DNA of 8,475 nucleotides from an uncultured Porphyromonas sp. (lineage in GTDB: Bacteria; Bacteroidota; Bacteroidia; Bacteroidales; Porphyromonadaceae), in contig URKO01000034.1 in assembly GCA_900548415.1 (NCBI GenBank), forward strand, positions 1-8,475, written 5' to 3'. Shown here piece by piece: positions 1 to 7,053 of this stretch. The notes beneath the pieces are model-generated. The model ran no database searches and was not told where the DNA came from. It saw only the letters and a program-made list of their open reading frames with translations. A program made the position numbers and the translations under genes. Numbering within the stretch: position 1 is the stretch's first letter; each line of letters begins with the position of its first letter.

Positions 1-1836
1 AGCGACCTCCTCAAGGTAGAGCTCTCACAGGGTAGACCCATCGTTTATGAGGGAGGAGGCTTTGGCGGTCTTCACTGCTTCGTCTGTGATGGATATGATA
101 CGAGAGGATTCTTTCACTTCAACTGGGGATGGTCTGGACGTGGCAACGGATACTTTAACTTAAACTACCTTACCCCCAATACCACTGGTATCGGAGGTGG
201 TGCCGGTGGTGGATATAGTCAGGGTCAAGGTGCTATAATCGGTATAGAGCCAGATCGTGAGGGTACATCGACACCCGTTTATAATGCGTGGCTCGGGACG
301 GTCGTGTTTGAGGCAGAGGTCTCTGGGGGTAAGAGCATCACACTAGAGAGTGCCTCCTTTACCTCTCGGCTCGAAGATGCCCCAGCCTACCAGGGACGAG
401 TAGCTATAGGCATTGTCTCTTTACAGACACAGGAGATCATTCCAATAGTAGAGCAGGTGGAGCCGTTTAATGCGGATCTCTACCTGATGGAGGCAAAGTT
501 TACCCTAACCAAGCCTCTAGACCTAACAAAATACATCTCCGAAGGAGACTACATACTCTGCCCCATACATGAGGTACAAGACGGCAAGGGAGGCACCTAC
601 TGGCGAGCTAACTCCATACTCTATGAAGGCGATCAAAACCGCTTTGCCGTCTATCACATCTCACACGCTGCCGATGGCAACTACATAGTAGCTCGTGACT
701 ACGTGCGTGCCCTGTGGAGCCTAGAGCTACTGTCTGATGATCTTAAACTCATATCCTCTAGTAATACACAAGCAACTGTCACACTGCAGCTACACAATAG
801 CGGATCAAAGGAGTACACCAATAGGCTCTTCGTGCGTGGTAGACCTAAGGGCTCTCAAGAGGAGAGTACCTGGCGACAGCTGAGTGATGATATGACCACG
901 GTAGAGACGGGCAAGACAGGTAACTACACCTTCAAGCTAAAAGATAAGAAAGGTCTCTTTTCAGCAAAGGAGATCGAGCTTCAAGTCGCTTACTATGACA
1001 TACATGGTTCTCTAGACTACCTTCAGACTGCCACATACCTTGTTCCAGTCAGAGCCGACTATCAAGCTGGAGCAGACATGCCCCCTGTGCTAGTACCCAC
1101 CACTCCTAGATATGATGTACTTGTAGCTAAGATAGGATCAGGCTTGGTTAAGGTCTCTAACGCAGATAGCGCTGATGCCGTAGACCTCTCGAAAGTCCCT
1201 GAGGGTACGACGCTGCTTGTCGAGGCTACACCTACTGATGGTTCCTCTCTCACGGCACTCACAGTAGATGGTGTAGACATACTTAAGGAAAAGCGTTTTA
1301 TCGTGAGTCAGAATAGTCTGATTGTGGCGACCTTTGGCACCTCCTCTCCCAAGCCTCTTTACAAAGTGTCTGTACGCTGTACACCTGCAGAAGGTGGCAC
1401 GGTACAGCTCTTAGGGGCTAACGATCTGGAGAAAGTCCCAGAGGGGACAATGCTACAAGTAGTAGTCACTCCCGCAGAGCACTTTGAGCTAGACGCTCTT
1501 ACTGCAAATGAGAACGACATTCTCACCTCCAAGCAGTTTGTCGTCATGAGCGATACAGAGGTACATGCCTCCTTTATAGACCATACGGGAGTAGCGCATA
1601 TTGACCCTAAGCAGCAAAGCATTTACCCCAATCCTGCGACAGATCACATTACGATTCGTACGGCTGAGGGGAATACTATCGAGCTTTTCGCCAGTGATGG
1701 GCTACTCGTAGCTACCACTCAGGCTACTCGACCTGAGACCTCTATCACTGTCGCACAGCTCCCCGCAGGACGCTATATAGTTCGCATCTCGCCACTAGAA
1801 GGTGTGCCTAGCTTGTATCCACTCATCATACAGTAG
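1..1836 (+). CDS. C10 family (streptopain-like) cysteine peptidase with T9SS sorting domain, 5' partial
   Basis: The reading frame is open from base 1, so the gene begins upstream; 611 residues plus a TAG stop are visible. Residues 20-52 match the end of a streptopain/C10 catalytic domain: GGLHCFVCDGYD carries the expected catalytic His (His25, bases 73-75), and FNWGWSGRGNGYF carries the conserved Asn-Trp pair (41-42). The catalytic Cys lies outside the window. Residues about 100-365 form an unrecognised, probably beta-rich middle region. Two related repeats of about 75 residues (371-445 and 454-525), sharing KVPEGT, resemble divergent InlB B-repeats. Residues 536-611 are a Por/T9SS type A C-terminal sorting domain (IYPNPATDHITI, then LPAGRYIVRI), so the product should be exported across the outer membrane and probably anchored to the cell surface or released. 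It is related in architecture to Porphyromonas PrtT and Prevotella interpain. It faces the corrin operon convergently and has no obvious functional link to it. An internal GTG at 304 is not the start. Confidence 0.9.
   Translation, partial: SDLLKVELSQGRPIVYEGGGFGGLHCFVCDGYDTRGFFHFNWGWSGRGNGYFNLNYLTPNTTGIGGGAGGGYSQGQGAIIGIEPDREGTSTPVYNAWLGTVVFEAEVSGGKSITLESASFTSRLEDAPAYQGRVAIGIVSLQTQEIIPIVEQVEPFNADLYLMEAKFTLTKPLDLTKYISEGDYILCPIHEVQDGKGGTYWRANSILYEGDQNRFAVYHISHAADGNYIVARDYVRALWSLELLSDDLKLISSSNTQATVTLQLHNSGSKEYTNRLFVRGRPKGSQEESTWRQLSDDMTTVETGKTGNYTFKLKDKKGLFSAKEIELQVAYYDIHGSLDYLQTATYLVPVRADYQAGADMPPVLVPTTPRYDVLVAKIGSGLVKVSNADSADAVDLSKVPEGTTLLVEATPTDGSSLTALTVDGVDILKEKRFIVSQNSLIVATFGTSSPKPLYKVSVRCTPAEGGTVQLLGANDLEKVPEGTMLQVVVTPAEHFELDALTANENDILTSKQFVVMSDTEVHASFIDHTGVAHIDPKQQSIYPNPATDHITIRTAEGNTIELFASDGLLVATTQATRPETSITVAQLPAGRYIVRISPLEGVPSLYPLIIQ
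1111..1575 (+). repeat. Two tandem InlB-B-like repeat modules within the peptidase gene
   Basis: Bases 1111-1335 and 1360-1575 encode two diverged copies of one module. Each starts Y-[DK]-V and has a central [SE]KVPEGT motif followed by an alternating hydrophobic strand ending in TP. Each then has an [LA]-D-A/T-L-T segment, an N/D-IL-x-x-K-x-F-[IV]-V segment and a final strand ending in A-[TS]-F. Similarity is clear in protein but modest in DNA, so the duplication is old. Such modules usually act as stalk or spacer domains in secreted bacterial surface proteins; that role is inferred here. Confidence 0.65.
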
Positions 1837-1900
1837 CCCTGTCTAGTGAGTCGCTAAGCTCGCTTAGTGAAACTCGCTGGGAGGAAGCAAGCAACTAAGC

Positions 1901-1939
1901 AAACCGTCGGGACGAATCTCGTATTCGTCTCGACGGTTT
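1901..1939. terminator. Strong hairpin, probable bidirectional terminator
   Basis: The left arm 1901-1917 and right arm 1923-1939 pair over 17 bp with a single G-U wobble (1910/1930) and a 5-base loop. The arms begin aaaccgtcg and end cgacggttt, giving an A-run on one flank and a short T-run on the other. Lying 64 bases after the peptidase stop and between convergent genes, it could stop both transcripts. The T-tract is short (three Ts, then tacac on +), so efficiency is uncertain. Confidence 0.7.
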
Positions 1940-1950
1940 ACACATAAGAC

Positions 1951-1986
1951 GTAGTCACTGGTCGTCATAGACATACCAGCGACTAC
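1951..1986. terminator. Second imperfect hairpin, possible terminator of the cbi operon
   Basis: The arms gtagtcactggt (1951-1962) and accagcgactac (1975-1986) pair over 12 bp with one A-C mismatch around a 12-base loop. On the minus strand it is the first good stem after the cbiA stop. The following bases are only weakly T-rich, so it may act together with the 1901-1939 stem or be merely a structured 3' end. Confidence 0.4.
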
Positions 1987-1995
1987 GAGTTGTGT

Positions 1996-2036
1996 TTATT
2001 GCTATGCTCATTCTAACTTTTATCGGACAGCAATAA
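1996..2036. repeat. Short inverted repeat
   Basis: The 8-bp arms ttattgct (1996-2003) and agcaataa (2029-2036) are perfectly complementary across a 25-base spacer. The arms are AT-rich and the loop is long, so the stem would be weak. It could be an operator-like site or chance. Confidence 0.3.
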
Positions 2037-2107
2037 TAATGTAACGCTCAGACCTGCTCCCCTACTCCACCCCAATAGGAAACTAGCTAACAGCTAACGA
2101 CCAACAG

Positions 2108-3409
2108 CTACAATAGCTGGGCCAAGAGCTCCTCGGTAAGGGCTAAGTGCGTATAGGTGGCATAGCAGCGGCCCGTGTGCCACAGTGCGGTCGCTACGGG
2201 ATCACCCCACGCATTGTACTGCTGCACTGTCGAGGGGAGCGGATCAAGGATGCGGGAGTAGTGAAACTCGTGTCCACGCACCGCAACGCCCGCTATCTCG
2301 AGCTGTCGGTAGCCAAGCGCTAACCCGCGCTGCTGCATCGTGGCGGTCTGCTGTAGCGCACCCACGAGCGGATAGCTGGTTCCCTTCTCATCGACAATCG
2401 CCTCGCAGAGGAGGAGCATGCCCCCGCCCTCGGCAAGCATCGCACCGCCACCACGAATATATTCGCGGAGGCTGTCAAGCATTGACTTATTGGCTGAAAG
2501 TTGCTCCAGATGTAGCTCGGGATAGCCCCCTGGGAGATAGACGAAGTCGCTCGGCGGTAGTGAGCTATCGGAGAGCGGGCTGAAGTAGGTTATCTCGCCC
2601 CACTGCTCTAGCTGGCGCACATTCTCCTGATAGAGGAAGTTGAAAGCGTCGTCACGAGCCACGGCTATGCGACGAGGAGCTGACGAAGAGTGCTTTTGTA
2701 GCAAAGGGGCTTCGTGAGGCAGCTCCTTTCGCTCTGAGGAGATGGCTAGGAGGCGATCAATATCTAGATGTTGCTCTAAGAGGTCGGCCACCTGATCGGC
2801 GTAGCGATCTATCTGCGCCAAGTCGTCAACGTCCAGCCCTAGGTAGCGACTGGGGATGGCGATGTCGTCGACACGAGGCAGCGAGCCCAGGACAGGCACG
2901 CCCGCATCTGTGGCAGCCTGCGTGAGATAGGTCAGGTGACGCTCCGAGGAGACTTTGTTAAAGATAACGCCCGCTATTCGAACCCTTGGGTCAAAGCGCT
3001 GCAATCCGTAGAGTAGCGGAGCCACCGTGTAAGCCATCGAGCGCGGTGTTACGACCAGCACAACGGGCAGGTCTAGGAGGCGAGCAATGTCGGCTGCGGA
3101 ACCTTTGTCCCGATCGTAACCGTCGAAGAGACCCATCACCCCCTCCACGATGACAGCCTGAGCGTCCTGACTATAATGGCCATAGAGCGCCTGCACCCGC
3201 TCGGCACCATACATAAAAAGGTCCAGATTGACCGCCGGGCGACCCGTAGCCACGCTGTGTAGCTTAGGATCTACGTAGTCGGGTCCACACTTGAAAGCTT
3301 GGGTGGCCAGACCACGACGGGTGTAAGCACGGAGCAGGCCCATGGTGAGCGTGCTTTTGCCACTCTCAGAGAGGGGCGCAGCGATGAGGAGGGAGGGAAG
3401 AGTTGACAT
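2108..3409 (-). CDS. cbiA: Cobyrinate a,c-diamide synthase (CbiA/CobB family) with Gly in place of the nucleophile Cys
   Basis: 433 residues, the usual family length is about 430-460. The enzyme performs ATP-dependent amidation of the a and c carboxylates of cobyrinate, with glutamine as the normal nitrogen donor. The N-terminal synthetase domain has a P-loop (residues 10-20, AAPLSESGKST), KCGPDYVDP (40-48) and VIVEGVMGLFDG (86-97). The C-terminal glutaminase (GATase_3) domain covers about 245-433, with YLPGGYPELH, the nucleophile-elbow region, HEFHYS (380-385) and a terminal ATYTHLA with His421. The family's AECGG elbow reads AEGGG: Gly328 (bases 2426-2428, GGC) replaces the expected catalytic Cys. 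The start is placed at the ATG at 3409 because it directly precedes the P-loop strand and lies 10 bases after the cbiJ-cbiD stop. A longer frame from 3532 would overlap that gene by over 100 bases and adds an unrelated Ser-rich sequence. CbiA is preferred over CobB because CbiD is in the operon. Confidence 0.92.
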   Translation of the reverse strand: MSTLPSLLIAAPLSESGKSTLTMGLLRAYTRRGLATQAFKCGPDYVDPKLHSVATGRPAVNLDLFMYGAERVQALYGHYSQDAQAVIVEGVMGLFDGYDRDKGSAADIARLLDLPVVLVVTPRSMAYTVAPLLYGLQRFDPRVRIAGVIFNKVSSERHLTYLTQAATDAGVPVLGSLPRVDDIAIPSRYLGLDVDDLAQIDRYADQVADLLEQHLDIDRLLAISSERKELPHEAPLLQKHSSSAPRRIAVARDDAFNFLYQENVRQLEQWGEITYFSPLSDSSLPPSDFVYLPGGYPELHLEQLSANKSMLDSLREYIRGGGAMLAEGGGMLLLCEAIVDEKGTSYPLVGALQQTATMQQRGLALGYRQLEIAGVAVRGHEFHYSRILDPLPSTVQQYNAWGDPVATALWHTGRCYATYTHLALTEELLAQLL

Positions 3410-3419
3410 AAGGGGTTGA

Positions 3420-5213
3420 CTAAAGTTGTGAGTCAGGGATGAGAAGTACCTCGAGCTGTGCTGAGGGAACGAGGGGCTTGCAGACTTGATAGCAATGATC
3501 GACGATGCTCTGGTAGAGCGGGTGTGTGCCATCGGGGAAGATCTGCCATAGTTCGCGGGCGAGGGTCATCTCGCGGATCTGTTGCTTCTGCGCTTCACTC
3601 GCACCAGAGGCAGATGCGAGGGCGGTGATGAAAGCTTTGTCCATCACGACCTTCTTGCTATGTGTATCTAGTTCGCCAGCTGCCAGCTTGACCGCCTTAC
3701 CGATCATGATGCCGAGGGTGATCTGCGGGAAACCCAGTTCGTTGGCGAGGCTGAGCGTCTCCCCGATGAAGTTGCCATACTGAACGAAAGCATTGGCGGG
3801 AAGGTCAGGGAAGCGCCCCTTGAGGTACCGCTCGCTGCGTCCACCAGAGTTAAGCACGAGCTGCTTGCCGTAGACCGATTTGCTCACCTCCAGCTCACGA
3901 CGTATCGACTCGACAAAAGCTTCACTTGAGTATGGTCGCACGACGCCAGTGGTGCCGAGGATAGAAATGCCGTCTAGGATGCCGAGCCGTGGATTGAAGG
4001 TGCTGTGGGCGAGCCGTCGTCCCTCGGGCACGGAGATGGTTAGGTCGATGCCCACTTGCGAAAGGTCGACCAAGGCACCGAGTGCTTGGCGCATCATCTG
4101 ACGCGGGACGGGGTTGACGGCAGGCTCTCCGACCTCTAGTCCGATGCCAGGGAGCGTGACTCGTCCGACACCCTCGCCCTGTAGGAAGGAGACCCCGCTG
4201 TGTGCTTGCGTAAGTGACAAGTCAGCAACGATCTCTGCGCCATCGGTTACGTCGGGATCGCTGCCAGCATCCTTGATAGCGATCGCTCGAGCGCCTTGTG
4301 TCGTTAGCTCACTGTGCTGTATGGGGAAGGGCACCCGCTCGCCCTGAGGAAGGGTTACGGTCACCTCGCTGTAAGACTCCTCGTTGAGGAGTGTGAGCAG
4401 GGCTGCCGTAGCGGCAGCTGTGGCGGTGGTGCCCGTTGTCAAGCCGATACGCTGCGGAAAGAAGTCGCTCCCCAGCAGTCGCTCGATGGAGCGACGAAGA
4501 CCTACGGGTCCCTCAACGGTGACGGTAGCGGGATAAGGGATCTGAGGCCTTCGGATGACCAGCACGGTGATACCGAGTGCGAGTGCCTCCTCCACTTTTG
4601 CCGCAAAGCCACTCGTGTCGCCACTCTCCTTGAGTAGGATCATGTCTGGTCGTAGCGTGGCGAAAAGCTCTCGGTCACACTGCTCCTTGTCATAGTAAAC
4701 CACCCGCTCTGGCGGAAAGTCGCTCTGCCGTAGTCGCTCCTCAGTCTCTGCGATGGGCATCACCCGCAGATAGGTCTCATGCTGGGTCCAGTAGGCTCTC
4801 AGTCGCTCAATCGAGTTGACGCCCGTCAGAGCGAGCAGTCGCCGAGGTTGCTGCTTGAGGAGATAGGTCAATGCAGCGTCAAAGGAGTCCAGCGACACGA
4901 CCGAGGCGGGCAAAGCGGGGAAGGTGCGCTCGTAGCGTATCACGGGGAGCTGCAGGCGGGATACGCAGTCGGCTACGCTCTGGTGAACGCCCATAGCGAA
5001 GGGGTGCGCCGCATCTACAATGAGGGCTATCGCTCGCTCCGTGCAGAAGTGCGCCATCTCCTCACCATTCATTCCGCCCTCTAGACGGATTCCGTGGTGC
5101 ATCGTGAGCTCTTGCGAAGCGCCTCGTGTGGAGTAGTAAAAGGGTTTGCCCGCTTCCTCACACACCTCGAGTGCTTTACGTCCTTCTGTGGTTCCTCCGA
5201 TGATTAGGATCAT
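3420..5213 (-). CDS. cbiJ-cbiD: Fused cobalt-precorrin-6A reductase (CbiJ/CobK) and cobalt-precorrin-5B C1-methyltransferase (CbiD)
   Basis: 597 residues in one uninterrupted frame, close to the sum of the two families (about 250 plus 350). Residues 1-247 are CbiJ/CobK: a nucleotide-binding start IIGGTTEGRK (4-13), VDAAHPFA (66-73), ALTGVNS and LLKESGDTSGF (193-203). Residues 254-597 are CbiD: GLTTGTTATAAATAA (257-271), KDAGSDPDVTDG (314-325), GEGVGRVTLPGIG (346-358), NPVPRQMM (367-374), STFNPRLGILDGISILGTTG (404-423) and GKAVKLAAGELDTHSKK (505-521). CbiD methylates C1 of cobalt-precorrin-5B using S-adenosylmethionine; CbiJ then reduces cobalt-precorrin-6A to 6B with a nicotinamide cofactor. 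The protein therefore joins two successive steps of the anaerobic B12 pathway, with the second enzyme at the N terminus and a linker of only a few residues. The start ATG (5213-5211) overlaps the stop of the ATPase gene in an ATGA, implying coupled translation. Confidence 0.93.
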   Translation of the reverse strand: MILIIGGTTEGRKALEVCEEAGKPFYYSTRGASQELTMHHGIRLEGGMNGEEMAHFCTERAIALIVDAAHPFAMGVHQSVADCVSRLQLPVIRYERTFPALPASVVSLDSFDAALTYLLKQQPRRLLALTGVNSIERLRAYWTQHETYLRVMPIAETEERLRQSDFPPERVVYYDKEQCDRELFATLRPDMILLKESGDTSGFAAKVEEALALGITVLVIRRPQIPYPATVTVEGPVGLRRSIERLLGSDFFPQRIGLTTGTTATAAATAALLTLLNEESYSEVTVTLPQGERVPFPIQHSELTTQGARAIAIKDAGSDPDVTDGAEIVADLSLTQAHSGVSFLQGEGVGRVTLPGIGLEVGEPAVNPVPRQMMRQALGALVDLSQVGIDLTISVPEGRRLAHSTFNPRLGILDGISILGTTGVVRPYSSEAFVESIRRELEVSKSVYGKQLVLNSGGRSERYLKGRFPDLPANAFVQYGNFIGETLSLANELGFPQITLGIMIGKAVKLAAGELDTHSKKVVMDKAFITALASASGASEAQKQQIREMTLARELWQIFPDGTHPLYQSIVDHCYQVCKPLVPSAQLEVLLIPDSQL

Positions 5214-6007
5214 ACCTTTGAGGTGTGGATGGAGAAGTGTAATGTGTCGGGGTCGAAGTCTATTCCCTTTGCTGCGAAGTAGCTTGGCAAGATGCCGTCA
5301 CCGGCGAGCGTCCTCGGCGGGCCCATGTGTAGCTTGTGATCATCATCGAGGAGCCACACCTGATCGGCTATCTGGAGAGCCAGCTCTAGGTCATGCGTGG
5401 AGAGGAAGATCGTCTTGTGCGTCTCACGAGACAAGCGAAGGAGGAGCTGTAGCATATCAACCTTCGAGGGGAAGTCTAGGAAGGCGGTTGGCTCGTCTAG
5501 TAATATGATAGGTGTCTCCTGAGCCAGTGCCTTGGCGATCATCACCTTCTGACGCTCGCCGTCACTGAGTGAGTCGATCATCCGTTTGGTTAGAGGTTGG
5601 ATGCCGACCAACTCTATCGCCTCGTTGACCGCCTGCCGGTTGCTCTCGTCCATCTGCCCCCAGAAGCCTGTGTAGAGGCTCCGCCCAATGGCGATCATCT
5701 CGTAGGCAGTCGTATTGCTCATGATGAGCCGCTCCGTTAGCACGACGCTGATACGACGCGCCAGCTCTTTGGCACTGTATTGCTGTATCTCCTTGCCTTC
5801 GACTAGTAGCGCACCTCCGAGCTTCGGCTGGAAGGCGGCGATGGTCCTGAGCAGTGTCGACTTGCCCACACCATTTGACCCGATGAGGCAGGTGAGCTGT
5901 CCCGACCAGATGGTAGCGTTGAGCTGGCTCGCTACAACGCGCGTACGCTTGATCTGGTGATATCCTATCGATAGGTCACAAAGCTCTATCGTTGCGTGGC
6001 TAGTCAT
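5210..6007 (-). CDS. ABC transporter ATP-binding protein, FecE/BtuD type
   Basis: 265 residues from the ATG at 6007, the usual size for the family. It energises import through the adjacent permease at the cytoplasmic face of the inner membrane. Visible motifs are Walker A GSNGVGKST (43-51), signature LSDGERQK (147-154), Walker B IILLDEP (167-173), D-loop FLD (176-178) and the switch His in STHD (203-206). The Q-loop position reads VVLTER (88-93), with no Gln. The 6007 start is preferred because it lies 4 bases after the permease stop. An ATG at 6040, overlapping the permease by 29 bases, would add 11 residues that do not resemble the family's N terminus. The stop overlaps the start of cbiJ-cbiD (ATGA). 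Cargo cannot be read from the ATPase; a corrinoid or related metal-chelate is inferred from the operon. Confidence 0.93.
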   Translation of the reverse strand: MTSHATIELCDLSIGYHQIKRTRVVASQLNATIWSGQLTCLIGSNGVGKSTLLRTIAAFQPKLGGALLVEGKEIQQYSAKELARRISVVLTERLIMSNTTAYEMIAIGRSLYTGFWGQMDESNRQAVNEAIELVGIQPLTKRMIDSLSDGERQKVMIAKALAQETPIILLDEPTAFLDFPSKVDMLQLLLRLSRETHKTIFLSTHDLELALQIADQVWLLDDDHKLHMGPPRTLAGDGILPSYFAAKGIDFDPDTLHFSIHTSKV

Positions 6008-6011
6008 ACGA

Positions 6012-7046
6012 TTATAGTTCCTCTCTACGTCGTTTGTCAAATAGTACCCAGATCACAATCGGAGCACCGATAAGCGCCGTCACCGAGTTGATCGGTAGTG
6101 CCCCCTCCATGCCTGGCATGCGGGCAATCAAGTTACAGCAGAGCGCTAGGAGTGCCCCAACGAGCGTCACGGCGGGCATCAGCGTCAGATGATTGGAAGT
6201 GGCAAAGATGGTGCGACAGAGATGCGGCACCGCCAGTCCGATGAAGACGATGGGGCCGCAGTATGCGGTCACGATAGCGGTCAGCAGACAGGCCGAGAAG
6301 ATGACCAGATGGCGCGCCCGTCCGTAGTTTAGCCCGAGGCTGCGGGCGTAGTTCTCCCCGAGGAGCATCAGGTTCAGTGCCTTGATCAGCAAGAAGGAGA
6401 GCGGTATCAGCACCAGCATGATGATGACAAAGGTGGTCACCTGGTCGCCACTCACCTTGGCAAAGCTTCCCAAGCCCCAGATGACATAGCTCCGCACATC
6501 CTCATCATTGCTAAAGAACTTCAGCACACCGATGATCGCATTCGCTATGTAGCCGATCATCACACCCATGATCAGTAGCACCACATTGCCACGGACGCGC
6601 TGCGCCATCGTCATGATGATCGACATCACCAGCATCGCCCCGATGAGTGCTGCCACCGAGACCGCCATCTCCCCCACGAAGCCCATTCGCACGAGGGCTC
6701 GCTGGCTAATGCTCCCCGAGAGGAGGATAAAGGTCGCCACGCCTAGGCTAGCTCCCGAGCTAATACCCAACTCCGAAGGCCCCGCCAGTGGATTGCGAAA
6801 GACCGTCTGCATCTGCAGACCGCTGATCGAGAGGCCCGCACCCGCTACCAGTGCCGTAATCGTCTGCGGGTAGCGACTCTTCCAGATGATATTTCGCCAG
6901 ATCTCATCGCCACCGGCATCTGCCCCAAAGAGTATCCGCACCACCTCATCAAAAGGGATTGCGATCGTCCCCAGCGACAGGTTGAGGACGAAGAACACTA
7001 TAATAAGGAGTGCTATAAGTGTAAAGGCTATAACTGGACGTCGCAT
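6012..7046 (-). CDS. FecCD/BtuC family ABC transporter permease
   Basis: 344 residues, highly hydrophobic, with about ten likely membrane segments as is normal for FecCD/BtuC permeases. The first segment is residues 5-25. Family hallmarks are GLQMQTVFRNPLAGP (76-90) followed by LGISSGASLG (93-102), a cytoplasmic coupling region ENYARSLGLNYGRARHL (231-247), GPIVFIGLAVPHLCR (264-278) and the C-terminal LPINSVTALIGAPI (317-330) ending in a positive tail. It should form the inner-membrane channel as a homodimer with the ATPase encoded directly downstream. This class moves B12, haem or ferric siderophores. The gap to the upstream binding-protein gene is 7 bases. It contains GGGGAG just ahead of the ATG, one of the few purine-rich leader sequences in the operon. 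Confidence 0.94.
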   Translation of the reverse strand: MRRPVIAFTLIALLIIVFFVLNLSLGTIAIPFDEVVRILFGADAGGDEIWRNIIWKSRYPQTITALVAGAGLSISGLQMQTVFRNPLAGPSELGISSGASLGVATFILLSGSISQRALVRMGFVGEMAVSVAALIGAMLVMSIIMTMAQRVRGNVVLLIMGVMIGYIANAIIGVLKFFSNDEDVRSYVIWGLGSFAKVSGDQVTTFVIIMLVLIPLSFLLIKALNLMLLGENYARSLGLNYGRARHLVIFSACLLTAIVTAYCGPIVFIGLAVPHLCRTIFATSNHLTLMPAVTLVGALLALCCNLIARMPGMEGALPINSVTALIGAPIVIWVLFDKRRREEL

Positions 7047-7053
7047 AGCTCCC

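Larger units (their letters stand above)
1837..2107. other. Convergent intergenic region, no gene
   Basis: This 271-base stretch lies between the stop codons of the peptidase (+) and cbiA (-). No convincing coding frame is present. It contains a strong hairpin (1901-1939), a second imperfect hairpin (1951-1986), a short inverted repeat (1996-2036), a small hairpin right after the peptidase stop (1851-1870), and a tandem heptamer agctaac x2 (2085-2098). It probably serves to end transcription from both sides. Confidence 0.7.

Noticed and set aside
304..306. GTG as the start of the peptidase gene
   Set aside because: The frame is open to base 1 and the upstream residues encode conserved C10 active-site motifs, so this codon is internal.
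2085..2098. Tandem heptamer agctaac x2, with related copies nearby, as a possible attachment or phase-variable repeat
   Set aside because: There are only two short copies in non-coding DNA, with no integrase, IS end or matching distant copy in the window.
3410..3532. Longer CbiA with 41 extra N-terminal residues
   Set aside because: It overlaps the end of cbiJ-cbiD in another frame, is Ser-rich and unlike the family. The ATG at 3409 sits right before the P-loop.
4314..4637. Plus-strand frame of 107 codons opposite cbiJ-cbiD, and similar long frames at 2185-2583, 5146-5508 and 7108-7512
   Set aside because: All lie antisense to strongly supported genes, have no recognisable domains and show composition expected from the opposite strand.
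6008..6040. ATPase start at 6040
   Set aside because: It overlaps the permease by 29 bases and the extra 11 residues are not family-like. The ATG at 6007 follows the permease stop by 4 bases. It cannot be fully excluded.
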